A DNA stretch of 64,000 nucleotides from Pleomorphomonas sp. NRK KF1 (GCF_023721755.1 NZ_JAMDLH010000002.1:828747-892746), one strand, 5' to 3'; positions 8,581-17,824 are shown, counted from the stretch's first letter. Translations and numbers: made by a program. Notes: a model not told the origin generated them from the letters alone.

Positions 8581-10698
8581 ATGAATCTCGGAAGGGCCAC
8601 CGGCTTATTGCGCAAGCTCGCTTTCCGCGTCACACACACTGTGGGCAGCATCTTGCCCGGAGGAAAGATCGATGCCTTCGGACCTGGTCCTGACAGGATT
8701 GAGGCGATCACGGTCATCAATCTCGACCGCCAACCACATCGCTGGCGCCGAGTAGTGAGGGAGTTGCGCCACTTCAGGACTGTTCACGGTGCGCCACTGA
8801 CTTCGATCGTTAGGCGTTTCGCTGCAATCGACGCAAGAGATGGCCGTGCCGTGGCTGCAACGGCAGACGTAGACCCCAACTACCGTATTGGAGACCAGCT
8901 CTACGTACAGCCGGATTCCCGTTTGAGTGCATGCTTCAATGATGATGAGCCGGTGAAGATGACTCGGCAGGAGATCGCGGTTGCACGATCCCACATCGAG
9001 GTTTGGAAAACCATTGCGGCCGGGTCGCATAAGTATGTCTTGGTGCTTGAGGACGATGTTTGGTTCAGGCGACGAGCGGCAGCATTGATCAATCGTGGGT
9101 GGCGGGCTGCCTTGCAGCGTTATCCGGATGAAGGACCCCAGTTGTTATACCTCTCGTACGTTGACGCTGGCGGGGCGGCAGAGCGTGCCGAAGCCTGCGA
9201 CTGCCTATTTCGGCCGGTACGAGGGCTGTGGTTTCTTTCCGGATACGTACTATCGAAACATGGGGCTGCTGCGCTGCTGCGCTCGATGCCGGTTATCGGG
9301 CCAGTCGACATGTGGATCAATTTCCGCTTCCACGAACTAAGAACACTTGCGCTCTCCTCCCCGGTTATTATGCAAAGGCCCGACGGTACTTCAGACAACG
9401 TTTATTCGATCCTCCCATTCCTTGCCCGCGCAGGCGTTGTTGATGCCAATCAGTACGCAATGTCGCCGCATAAGGCACGGATCGGGCAATTGGTAGCCTG
9501 GAGTTCCGGACGGGAAAGAGAGAGTCTTCCTATGGCGCTCTCAATGTTGGGGCTGCGAGTCCGTGTTTTCGACAAAGACGACGAAGAGATCGGATACTCT
9601 CTCTTGCGACCGCTTTTCGAAGTCTTCGACGCCTTGATCGACCCTCCGCTTTCAGACGATGCTTTGACCGAAATTTTGACGAGTGAAGGGATCAAGTTTG
9701 TCGTTGAGGCCGACGCTTCCGAGAACTGCGGTTTTGACCTCGCACTTTTGCCGTCATCCCGAACATTAATCCTTACGGGAAGCGGCCCAGCCGATAGGTG
9801 GTGGGGGGCAATCTGCGCGTTCCTAAATATCGCGGAACCAGTTTATGCTTTTCCCGTCGGTGCGCCTCGTGGGTCTCGATTGTTCAGGGACGACCGGCCA
9901 GGTTCGCGTCAAAGCCTCGAACCTGCCGTCCAAAGAAGTGCGGTTCACCTGGACGAGTCACCATGGGTCTTGCCGCCCGAGGCGTGGCATCCGACCTTGC
10001 CGGTGGACCGACCTTTATGCCATTCGGGGCCGAGTATTGTACATGAATCCATGACTTCGGCGTCCTCAGAAATTCGAAGTGTGTCCGAGACTTTTCCCGG
10101 AAACCTAGCGGTCTTCGCGCACGACTCGGTAACCTATGATCACCGTGGCGCCACTGTCTCGATCGACCAGAAAGCGTCCAGCGAAAAGCCCTACCGGTCA
10201 GGCGCTTTGGCATCGAAACGGCTTTTCACGTACGGGCGCTTTTCAGCGGAAATACGGGCGGCACCGGGAGCGGGACTCGTCACCGGCTTCTTTCTTCACC
10301 GGCATGCGCCGCGACAGGAAATCGACATTGAACTGCCAGGCAACAATCCTTGGCGGATGCTGATCAACGTTTACTTCAATCCCGGCGATGACGGCACTGC
10401 CCTCGACTTCGGTTACCGCGGAACCCCGGTCTATATTGATCTCGGATTCGACAGCACGGCAGCTTCTCATCTGTATGAGATCGACTGGCTTCCGGAGGGC
10501 ATTGTATGGTCTGTTGACGGGAACATCGTGCATGAACGGGTGGGGTGGGATCCAACGCCGATCCCACACCTTCCAATGCGCCTCCACGCTAACTTGTGGG
10601 CGCCTCGATCCGAACAACTCTCGGGGCGAATAGATAGGGCGAAGCTGCCCTCAACTGCGAAGTTCAGAAATATTTCCGTGTCTGGGCGCCCTCAGTGA
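8581..10698 (+). CDS. Fusion of a GT25-type glycosyltransferase with a GH16 glycosidase domain
   Basis: 705 residues from the ATG at 8581; an ATG at 8542 overlapping the upstream gene is possible. Residues about 40-270 resemble glycosyltransferase family 25 (LPS type): AITVINLDRQPHRW, then VLVLEDDVWF with the metal-binding acidic pair. Residues about 280-470 were not recognised. Residues about 500-705 are a GH16 beta-jellyroll with the catalytic motif EIDIE near residue 578, SGALASKRLFTYGRFSAEIR before it and YEIDWLPEGIVWSVDG after it. No signal peptide is seen, which is odd for a GH16 domain that normally acts outside the cytoplasm. The fusion suggests building and trimming or transglycosylating the same glycan. 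Confidence 0.82.
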   Translation: MNLGRATGLLRKLAFRVTHTVGSILPGGKIDAFGPGPDRIEAITVINLDRQPHRWRRVVRELRHFRTVHGAPLTSIVRRFAAIDARDGRAVAATADVDPNYRIGDQLYVQPDSRLSACFNDDEPVKMTRQEIAVARSHIEVWKTIAAGSHKYVLVLEDDVWFRRRAAALINRGWRAALQRYPDEGPQLLYLSYVDAGGAAERAEACDCLFRPVRGLWFLSGYVLSKHGAAALLRSMPVIGPVDMWINFRFHELRTLALSSPVIMQRPDGTSDNVYSILPFLARAGVVDANQYAMSPHKARIGQLVAWSSGRERESLPMALSMLGLRVRVFDKDDEEIGYSLLRPLFEVFDALIDPPLSDDALTEILTSEGIKFVVEADASENCGFDLALLPSSRTLILTGSGPADRWWGAICAFLNIAEPVYAFPVGAPRGSRLFRDDRPGSRQSLEPAVQRSAVHLDESPWVLPPEAWHPTLPVDRPLCHSGPSIVHESMTSASSEIRSVSETFPGNLAVFAHDSVTYDHRGATVSIDQKASSEKPYRSGALASKRLFTYGRFSAEIRAAPGAGLVTGFFLHRHAPRQEIDIELPGNNPWRMLINVYFNPGDDGTALDFGYRGTPVYIDLGFDSTAASHLYEIDWLPEGIVWSVDGNIVHERVGWDPTPIPHLPMRLHANLWAPRSEQLSGRIDRAKLPSTAKFRNISVSGRPQ

Positions 10699-10983
10699 TA
10701 CCTGCCAGCGTGTTCTGCCGAGCTTGGCCGCGTTGCGCCCCATGTCGAACGTTGCGGGTGCTGTAAGAAACATCCAAAGCCGTCGCTCGCAATACGGCCA
10801 GATGCGCAACTTTTGGGTGGAAGGGGGACAGTCGACTTTGATGCGACGGGCGCAAGAGCGGCGTTAGAATTAGGCAGCAGTCGCGCCGGGCGCCAACGTG
10901 TCGGACAAGCTCTGGGGCCTCCAATGACTGTGGCAATACCGCCTAGAATCATGAAAGGATAAGGCTGGGATTGGGAGGAGAAT

Positions 10984-11994
10984 TTGCCTGACAACATCAT
11001 CAAGGTTGCAATCCATCACTTGGATCGCAACCCGCAGAACATTTACGAAGTTCACCAGGGCAATGGGCAGCTCGCGGTCAGCGCGACGGCCAAACGCCTT
11101 ATCGACGAGTTGCATAAGCTTTACGCCCGCCGCCCGTCCAAGGCCTACGGCAAGTTTTCCGAAAATACGGTCGACTACCCGACGTCGGTCCGGCTGACCG
11201 AATACCTGATGCAGGCCGCGTCTTTCGAAGACACGACGATTGCGCTGATGAACACCCTGGCGAAGGAAGCCCAGGGGCGCGGCGCCTCCGAAGGGGGGCA
11301 TGTGTTCTTCGCACATTTCCAGCGCGATGACAGGCAATACATCCTGGTCGCCATCGTCAACGACAAGATCAGCGCTGCATTGACCGATGCGGCCGACCTC
11401 CAGGACGTCAAGCACCTCGATGTCGATGGCTACCGGTTCGCCGGCCGGGTGAGCCTAGAGGGTTGGGCAAACAACGAGGAGCGGTACGTCAGTTTCTTGA
11501 AGGGCAAAGGTAACGTTTCGGAATACTTCATGGCCTTTCTGGGCTGTGACATGACCGCAGCCAGCCGGGTCGATACCTCCAACATGGTCAAGGCCATCAA
11601 GCATTTTGCCGACAGTCGCCCCTTCGCGCCGGCCGAACGTGCCGAGTTTATGACTCGTGCAAACGATATATGCGCCAGAGACTCCAAGGCCGACAAGCCA
11701 ATCAGCTTTGCGACCTTGGCGAACGAGTTGTATCCCGATGACCCGGAAGCCCTCATCGAGGTTCTGGCCGACCCCGATCGCGGCCTGAGTGACGGGTTTG
11801 TTGCTGATCGCAGGGCATTGCGTGGCTTGGTGTCGTTCAAGCGGAAGACCCCGAACTGGTCGGTCGAGTTCGAACGCGAGGCGCTGAATTCTGACAAGGT
11901 CCGGTATGACGTAGAGACGAACAGCATTATCCTTTTCGATGTGCCCGATGACCTCCGTAACGACCTGCTGGCGGAGAGAGCCGATGGCGAATGA
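10984..11994 (+). CDS. Nucleoid-associated protein, NdpA/YejK-like (37-kDa family)
   Basis: 336 residues, the size of the 37-kDa nucleoid-associated family. The signature block GGHVFFAHFQRDDRQYILVA near residue 100, followed by an NDKISAAL-like strand, matches this family, which binds DNA or the nucleoid. A TTG start is used, backed by GGGAGGAG 4 nt upstream. The stop overlaps the ATG of the next gene by 11 bp, so the two form a tight pair. It is carried on an island beside CBASS and exonuclease genes. A DNA-sensing role in a defence pair is therefore plausible, but that is inference; housekeeping YejK is usually not paired with a membrane protein. Confidence 0.8.
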   Translation: MPDNIIKVAIHHLDRNPQNIYEVHQGNGQLAVSATAKRLIDELHKLYARRPSKAYGKFSENTVDYPTSVRLTEYLMQAASFEDTTIALMNTLAKEAQGRGASEGGHVFFAHFQRDDRQYILVAIVNDKISAALTDAADLQDVKHLDVDGYRFAGRVSLEGWANNEERYVSFLKGKGNVSEYFMAFLGCDMTAASRVDTSNMVKAIKHFADSRPFAPAERAEFMTRANDICARDSKADKPISFATLANELYPDDPEALIEVLADPDRGLSDGFVADRRALRGLVSFKRKTPNWSVEFEREALNSDKVRYDVETNSIILFDVPDDLRNDLLAERADGE

Positions 11995-13189
11995 CGCCAT
12001 CACCTGGGCGGACCTTCTGGAGATATACCGGAACTCCGTCTGGGTTGACGACCATACTGCAAGTCTGACCATCGTCAGCGATGGCATCGCAAGGACGCTA
12101 AAGCTCGTCGAAAAGTCCGATCGCGCATATCATGAGGCCGACATCGCCTTGCAGGACGATAAGGCGCAGCTCGCGGTCGGATCCGTCGTCGAGGTGCGTA
12201 TCGGTTCTCCACATCGCAGCCTTGGCCTTTTGAGCAAGGATTGGGACGCGTTGCTCGCCTCCTCATTTTCCAGAATGCGGGAGCCGTCGGCCTTCTTCAT
12301 CCGTTCCGACAAAACCCACAATGAGACCCTGCCTCCCACCGAGACGCTTCTCAAGTATCGGTCGACTCTGAAGCTAGTAAAGATGCTTTCGGAATCGGCG
12401 CTGTTCGCCGATCAGCAGCAGGCCAAGCTCGTTTACTTTGCCGACGCTCGCGTCGAAGTGCAGGTAAAGTTTGCAGCGAAGGACCTGCGCTCCATCGATC
12501 CCGCTCAGGTAGACCTGCTTGAGAAGGTTCTCGAAGGCGAAGTCCATGCGGAACAGCGCCTTGGTATCCTGGCGGATGCAGTGGTGGAGCTCGTCTCCGG
12601 TCAGAGCGCTGCCGGCCGCTTTCACTATCTAATGCAGAATGTCGACGAACTCGTGCGCCGGGTTCACGACGGGTACCGCCTGTTCGCGTCGAGCTTCTCT
12701 TACTCGAAAATTCGCAGCGAACTAGAAAAGACCCAATCCGAGTACGTAGCTAGGATCCACAAAACATTCAGCGACATCCAGGGCCAGCTTCTTGGTCTGC
12801 CCGTTGCATCCGTTGTTGTCGCCACGCAATTAAAAGCGCCGACCATGTGCGGGCCCGAGCTCTTGTCCAACATCGCCGTAGTGTGCGGTGCCTGTCTCTT
12901 CGCCGCCTTGCTGATCGCGTCCTGCATTAACCAATGGATGACGCTCGACGCTATATCAAACGAGCTAAAAGGCCAGCGGACAAGGCTCAACGCCGAGTTC
13001 AGTGAGATCAAAGACCTTTTTACCGGAAGCTTCGATGCTCTCGACGGCCGAATCCTGTGGCAAAGGTGGATAATGGGCTTGATCGTGGGCCTGTCCGTGA
13101 TCGGCGCCGGGTTCACTGTAAGAGCCTATCTCGTGCTCACGAACGTCGACGCTTGGTCTTGCCTTGTCAGGCATGGGCCCACATCGTAG
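11984..13189 (+). CDS. Membrane protein paired with the NdpA-like gene, unknown function
   Basis: 401 residues from the ATG at 11984, overlapping the upstream stop by 11 bp; GGAGAG lies upstream. The first 280 or so residues are soluble. They include a stretch ending KTQSEYVARIHKTFSDIQG that looks like an amphipathic helix before the membrane. Two clear hydrophobic segments follow, near residues 305-325 (NIAVVCGACLFAALLIAS) and 360-385 (IMGLIVGLSVIGAGF), plus a weaker one near 275. No enzyme motif is seen. The soluble sensor-like region, C-terminal membrane helices and pairing with a DNA-binding partner recall RexA/RexB-style sensor-effector pairs, as an analogy only. Confidence 0.75.
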   Translation: MANDAITWADLLEIYRNSVWVDDHTASLTIVSDGIARTLKLVEKSDRAYHEADIALQDDKAQLAVGSVVEVRIGSPHRSLGLLSKDWDALLASSFSRMREPSAFFIRSDKTHNETLPPTETLLKYRSTLKLVKMLSESALFADQQQAKLVYFADARVEVQVKFAAKDLRSIDPAQVDLLEKVLEGEVHAEQRLGILADAVVELVSGQSAAGRFHYLMQNVDELVRRVHDGYRLFASSFSYSKIRSELEKTQSEYVARIHKTFSDIQGQLLGLPVASVVVATQLKAPTMCGPELLSNIAVVCGACLFAALLIASCINQWMTLDAISNELKGQRTRLNAEFSEIKDLFTGSFDALDGRILWQRWIMGLIVGLSVIGAGFTVRAYLVLTNVDAWSCLVRHGPTS

Positions 13190-13519
13190 TGCACGGCCAC
13201 AGCCAACAAGGCTAACGGTGGCTTTTAGCGCTGACCATTTGAATCAGGCGCCCCGGGACAACGGGCGGCTTCAAAATACTCTTCGCATCATGCGAATAAC
13301 TGGGATTAGGTCGAAAGCGGTCGTGATTGCCGTTCGCGCCAAATGAATCCTATTACATCACCGCACGTCAAAAGCTGCCAGTCCGCTTCCGGCCCGATAA
13401 CAGCCATGCCGAGGCAATAATTGGAATCGCCGGAGAACCTGCAGACAGCGACAATAGGCTGCACCCGCCTCTGTTTTTCGATCCTCATGACACGCTAAGT
13501 GGCCGCGCGAGATCTGGCC
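13190..13519. other. Convergent intergenic region with a perfect palindrome
   Basis: It lies between the plus-strand membrane gene and the minus-strand exonuclease. TTCGCAT-C-ATGCGAA at 13282-13296 is a 15-bp perfect palindrome. It could act in bidirectional termination or as a binding site. No gene was identified here. Confidence 0.4.
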
Positions 13520-14428
13520 TTACACGCGTGAAGAAAACCGCTCATATGCAGTTATCCTGGTCGCGAAGATCTCGGCCTCGTGCTGATAGATCTCGGCTCG
13601 TAGGAACTCTATTTCGGCCTCTCGTAGCGCCTCGTCGACATCAATGTGCCAGGCTTTTGGAAATCCGTTAGAGCCATCATTCCAGCGGTATTTTCTCGCC
13701 TTCAGGGCGTCTTTCAGTTCATAGGGAGCGTACGTCGCCCAAATCCGGAAGGACGGCTTTCGTGCCGCTTCCAGCATATGATCTAGCGCGGTTCGGCCGC
13801 TCTTGGGCATATTGGATGCAAGAAGCTCTATTGCCGCGAGGCAGTCGCTGACAGCTCGATGCTTGTCGTAGAAGAACCCGAACTGAGTGGAGAGATACCC
13901 AAGCTTCGTGCCCTCGAATCCCTGCTCTTGCCACGGGACCTGCGACATTGAGCACGCCCAGCATTTGTGTTCGAAAGCGTCTGGAGCAAAACGCTCAAGC
14001 ATCTTTCGGTCATAAGCAGCATTGTGCGCGACGATGAGATCAGCATCTCTCGTGAAAGCTATTACCTCGTCTGGATCTATCTCACAGCCAGCGACCATCT
14101 CATTGGTGATACCGGTGATTTCTGTGACCTCGGCCGGGATAGGAATCGAGGGTTCGCGAAGCTTGTTGAAAGCTGGCAGCACACGAACGACTGTACCGTC
14201 GGGCGTGAACCGGAATGGCACCATGGCAAGTTCGATAATCTCATCTCTGCTCGTGTCGAGACCGGTCGCCTCCGTATCCACGTAGAGTCCTAGCTTGGTT
14301 TCCTCGTCAGGAATGCCGAGCACCGGTAAACGTGGAGCAAGCTTTCTCAGGACGCGGTAATCTGGCGACGCTTCAAGAGCCTTCGCGATCACTTCCAGAT
14401 CGAGGTCGATGATTTCGTCGAACGCCAT
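13520..14428 (-). CDS. DEDDh 3'-5' exonuclease (DnaQ-like)
   Basis: 302 residues. The first acidic pair is in LYVDTEATGL near residue 50. VAHNAAYDRKML near residue 140 gives the third, and KHRAVSDCLAAIELL near residue 190 gives the His and last Asp, so all DEDDh residues are present. The N-terminal 45 residues and the C-terminal 80 (ARKYRWNDGSNGFPKAWH) are extra modules outside the nuclease core. The ATG at 14428 with GGGAG upstream is chosen over one 15 codons earlier. It degrades single-stranded DNA or RNA ends by family knowledge. Its place next to CBASS suggests a defence or element-maintenance role, not replication proofreading. Confidence 0.85.
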   Translation of the reverse strand: MAFDEIIDLDLEVIAKALEASPDYRVLRKLAPRLPVLGIPDEETKLGLYVDTEATGLDTSRDEIIELAMVPFRFTPDGTVVRVLPAFNKLREPSIPIPAEVTEITGITNEMVAGCEIDPDEVIAFTRDADLIVAHNAAYDRKMLERFAPDAFEHKCWACSMSQVPWQEQGFEGTKLGYLSTQFGFFYDKHRAVSDCLAAIELLASNMPKSGRTALDHMLEAARKPSFRIWATYAPYELKDALKARKYRWNDGSNGFPKAWHIDVDEALREAEIEFLRAEIYQHEAEIFATRITAYERFSSRV

Positions 14429-14690
14429 TTGGCTCCCAAAAACTGCCCCCAGGGTCGCCAGTCCGAAAGGCACTTAAGCGCGTCCGGCGAGCGTTCTCAA
14501 GCCATAGAGAGCGTTTTCAAACAAAGTTGGCGCGGCTTCGGCTCAAAGGCGAAGCCGTGATTGCGTACGTTGTCTAGATGTAGTTGGACGAGTTCAACGA
14601 CAAAAATGCAGTCTTATCGGTACTTCTGATTGGTAGCCGCCACCTATGGCAACTTTGCCCGACAAATGCCCGACTGACAGACGAGCACGA

Positions 14691-15275
14691 TCACATACAA
14701 CGCAACACGTAAACACCTAGAAGTAATAGCATGAATGAAGCGACACTGACCATAAAGGATAGCGGCATCTTATCGCGCCAGAACTTGAAATGCTTTTCCT
14801 CATCAATCCACTCGATCTGATGCTGCCAGAAGAACTTATAGTGAGCGTACCAGTCACTGAAGAGGATCTGCTTGGACAGATTGGAGCTAACCAACTCCGT
14901 CTCGAGCGCTTCTAGCTGCTGCCGATAGACGTCAAGGTTATCGCTCTCATCAGCTCCCTGCACATCCCGGTAAAGGTCACGCAACCGATAAAACAGGGCT
15001 GTCAGACGTTCCCCCTCTTCGCTGTAACTAACTTTGTTGTGGTCGTAGTGAGTGACATACAGGCCGGCAACACCAAGAACCACGAGGGCCGCCGCAATCC
15101 ACTTGCTGTTAAGCGGTTCGTAGATGAGCGCAAACACTCCCACCGCCAAGGAGATGAAACCGATGAGACCCGGAGCCTTTTGAACAATGTCGTGCGTCGC
15201 GAAGTTCTTCTTCGCTCCAAAGCCGACGTTATAGCCAGTCTCAGCAATACTCTGAAGCAGGCCCTTTCTATTCAT
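14691..15275 (-). CDS. SLATT-type membrane effector of the CBASS pair
   Basis: 194 residues. Two adjacent hydrophobic helices near residues 33-52 (GLIGFISLAVGVFALI) and 59-77 (WIAAALVVLGVAGLYV) are followed by a soluble alpha-helical stretch. A third hydrophobic helix is near the C-terminus (SVASFMLLLLGVYVL). This layout matches SLATT (SMODS- and SLOG-associated 2TM effector) proteins, predicted to open pores in the inner membrane when triggered by a cyclic nucleotide. Its ATG overlaps the end of the CD-NTase gene by 8 bp, so the two are cotranscribed and translationally coupled. Confidence 0.85.
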   Translation of the reverse strand: MNRKGLLQSIAETGYNVGFGAKKNFATHDIVQKAPGLIGFISLAVGVFALIYEPLNSKWIAAALVVLGVAGLYVTHYDHNKVSYSEEGERLTALFYRLRDLYRDVQGADESDNLDVYRQQLEALETELVSSNLSKQILFSDWYAHYKFFWQHQIEWIDEEKHFKFWRDKMPLSFMVSVASFMLLLLGVYVLRCM

Positions 15276-16584
15276 TGTAGTCCTCTTGGTTCGCGCTTAT
15301 CGGCACGTGTATCCGGTCGGTCGCCACGACAATGCCATCTACGACCGCATAGCATTCCACCACGTGATCACCCCTAAAATTTGTATGCTCCACTATTGTC
15401 TTATGCCCACCATCAGCGACGATCTGGCCACGGATGCAGTCGCGTTTGATGGCTTCCTCCCCCCGATTAAGAACCTTCCAGAACAGCCCATAACTGCCAG
15501 GTATGTCTGTATCAACAACGGTGAACGTTAACTTCTTGCGTGGCATCAACAGCTTGCGGTCGCGTAACATCTCCCTCAGGGAGGCCGGACGAAATCCCAC
15601 TTGCTCGACTTGGCAGTCGATCTGAATGTTATTTCGAACGTCGATAGTAAGCACGTCCTCGATGAACTCTTCTGTCATGCGAACTGCACGCCCGGCATAC
15701 CCTGTGTGCTCCGCTTTCTGAGCCTTCTCAGCTGCGGGGAATCGCCTTCCATACACTGAGCGCCACTTATCGTTCTGATTATCCTTGCCCTCGGCTTCAA
15801 TAGCCTTCAAGCAAAGCTCGTGGGCCCTCTTCGCTTTACGTTGGAAGCTCTTCTTCACCTTCACTCGCTGCCCACTGCCAAGCGCCATAAAGTACTCCTG
15901 GCTCGGCAGGTCCTTGAGATAGGCGAAGAAATCGCGACTCATGTAGTCGTAATAAAGGTAGCTCTTGTCATCGTAGTCACTGGTCGATTTAAGGAAATCG
16001 TAGGCCAGTGTATCAATCAGGAGTCCGCCGATTCCTACGCCGTGTTTGTTTTTCCACGCACGCGCCATCCTGCAGAGCCGACGAAGATTCTTGTTTTTCT
16101 GAGTGTCGAACTCAGACATTGCCTCAATCTCGTCGCGTGGTTTCGTGATTTTCCAAGCGCCGCCATTGTATGTATCTGGGTACTTGAAGCTTCCGTCGTC
16201 TTGTTCAAATACAGGCTGCGCCTCCACCCGAAAATTTGAGTAAATCGCCTGCACTACCAACCGATCCACTTTGATGGTCGTGTTAGGGTATCTAGCCCGG
16301 ATGGCGGCGGCGGCCTCGGACAGCAGCTTCGACTGGCCGCCATCCTTATAGTTCTCCCACTCACCTTTGGGCATAATATAGAGCATATCTAGGTCCGAAA
16401 TACCCTTGATTGCCGTATATCGCCCGTACGAGCCGACCTGCAGCGTGTTTGCGGTCCTAGACTCTGTATCGCGGAATTTCTTGTTGAGTGCGTATGTCAG
16501 CTCCCCATAACGATCTGAGATCGTTTGCGCGTTATCGACCGCAAGATTTCCGAGAAACTGTTTAAACGTGTCTGCGATACTCAA
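15268..16584 (-). CDS. CBASS cyclic nucleotide synthase (CD-NTase/SMODS) with C-terminal sensor domain
   Basis: 438 residues. The nucleotidyltransferase motif is GSYGRYTAIKGISDLDML near residue 55, with the two metal-binding Asp in DLD. A third acidic position appears to be Glu in VEAQPVF. The C-terminal 110 residues (KKLTFTVVDTDIPGSYGLFW, HTNFRGDHVVECYAV) match the AGS-C sensor domain seen on a subset of these synthases. It makes a cyclic oligonucleotide signal after phage infection by family knowledge. The TTG at 16584 is chosen because GAGGAG lies 6 nt upstream and relatives begin SIADTFKQFL; a TTG at 16626 is also open. No ubiquitin-like or HORMA accessory genes are present, so this is a minimal two-gene CBASS. 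Confidence 0.9.
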   Translation of the reverse strand: MSIADTFKQFLGNLAVDNAQTISDRYGELTYALNKKFRDTESRTANTLQVGSYGRYTAIKGISDLDMLYIMPKGEWENYKDGGQSKLLSEAAAAIRARYPNTTIKVDRLVVQAIYSNFRVEAQPVFEQDDGSFKYPDTYNGGAWKITKPRDEIEAMSEFDTQKNKNLRRLCRMARAWKNKHGVGIGGLLIDTLAYDFLKSTSDYDDKSYLYYDYMSRDFFAYLKDLPSQEYFMALGSGQRVKVKKSFQRKAKRAHELCLKAIEAEGKDNQNDKWRSVYGRRFPAAEKAQKAEHTGYAGRAVRMTEEFIEDVLTIDVRNNIQIDCQVEQVGFRPASLREMLRDRKLLMPRKKLTFTVVDTDIPGSYGLFWKVLNRGEEAIKRDCIRGQIVADGGHKTIVEHTNFRGDHVVECYAVVDGIVVATDRIHVPISANQEDYNE

Positions 16585-17008
16585 GGTCTGCTCCTCACCG
16601 CCCCTAATTTGGCCTGTATCGGTCAAATTCCGAACGTCGCTGCTTTTCAGGGCCGATGGAATAGCGAGTGCATTGGATCATGGTCCTGGCAGTTAGTCAG
16701 CCCCGAGTTCCAATCCCGTAACTGGCGGTTGCTCTGGTCCCTCGCACATAGCCTTAGCTCAATCCCCTAGCTCTTATATCGCAATCAGAGGCTGAAGTCT
16801 AAAATCGGAAGCAGTATTGGTACGCCTGCTAGAAGACGCATACTGCTTGGCGAAGGGATGGGGTATCGGAGAGGCTATGACTCGGAATTTCGCATTGAGC
16901 GTTATAGTCCACTGGCGGGAATACTTGGTTTAGGAGAACATGCGGACATAAGACAATTTCGTCCAGACGAATGAGCGGACGGCACCGATCTGCCGACGGA
17001 GCCATTAA
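16585..17008. other. Divergent promoter region between CBASS and the HEPN-like gene
   Basis: No gene is seen. AAGCAGTAT at 16809-16817 and ATACTGCTT at 16840-16848 form a 9-bp inverted repeat with a 22-nt spacer, 160 bp upstream of the HEPN-like start. Both flanking genes must be driven from here. The base composition is low in GC compared with the flanks of the island. Confidence 0.45.
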
Positions 17009-17824
17009 ATGCAAATTCCGACTTACGAGAAGTTCATCAACTCGATGACCCGTACCGATAACATCGGTCAGATTGTAGCGTACGATTGGTATATATTGCC
17101 CAACCCCCTACATGGCGCTTGGATGACTTATTCGGTCATGCTGGATGACTTTGCTCGAGAGCTGGCCAATGCTGTCAACGCCTTTACAATGAATGTACGC
17201 AGGTTGAGTGCGTGGGCAACCCTTCTACCAACTTTGGAACAGAGGCTAGCGAACGAGGCAATGCACGAGTTCGTGGAGCCATTGGCAACACTTGCGTTGC
17301 TGTCCCCCTATATGGTCCGCTCCCGTTTCGTATACGCCACCGCCCATCTATGCCACCAAATCAATCTAGTTCGCGATGAAAACTGGACCGAAGCATCGCT
17401 CCCCAGTGATAGTGAAATCTATATTGATGCGGCTGACCGGCAAGGCAGCCCTTGGCGCGAGTACAGGCGCTTGAAACTGAAAATCGAGAAGATTGGCGGC
17501 AGGAGATTACGCGAGGCCACAAGCGACTTCCGTAATGCCTTTACGCATCGCTTCTCGACTCGCATCGGACTAGGCATCACGAACCATGCGACGAGGCGCT
17601 TGGACAAGAGTACGGGTCGAGTCACTTATGTTTTCGGCGGCACGCACCCTCTTGACCCAGCCGAGATAGCGGCGCTCCTAACGACCGAGTTGGGTTGCTG
17701 TTATGCTGCTTTCGAATACTTTCAAAAGCTTGTAGCAGCCCATAGTGCGTTCATCGTCCCGAACAACAAATTTCTACTTGACCAGCTTGATGGCGCTCGA
17801 TCAATAAACGCGACTACATCGTGA
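17009..17824 (+). CDS. HEPN-like protein with RNxxxH motif, hypothetical
   Basis: 271 residues, predicted mostly helical with no membrane segment or signal peptide. FRNAFTHR places Arg175 and His180 in the R-N-x3-H pattern that forms the RNase site of HEPN domains; the preceding helix is basic (KLKIEKIGGRRLRE). The overall look resembles Cthe_2314-type HEPN proteins. It stands alone on the plus strand, divergent from CBASS, with no nucleotidyltransferase antitoxin next to it. A role as an abortive-infection RNase is an inference; the motif could also be coincidental. Confidence 0.65.
   Translation: MQIPTYEKFINSMTRTDNIGQIVAYDWYILPNPLHGAWMTYSVMLDDFARELANAVNAFTMNVRRLSAWATLLPTLEQRLANEAMHEFVEPLATLALLSPYMVRSRFVYATAHLCHQINLVRDENWTEASLPSDSEIYIDAADRQGSPWREYRRLKLKIEKIGGRRLREATSDFRNAFTHRFSTRIGLGITNHATRRLDKSTGRVTYVFGGTHPLDPAEIAALLTTELGCCYAAFEYFQKLVAAHSAFIVPNNKFLLDQLDGARSINATTS

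Noticed and set aside
13327-13671. A 114-codon plus-strand gene after the membrane protein gene
   Set aside because: It overlaps the 3' end of the exonuclease gene by 150 bp in antisense and has no coding signs.
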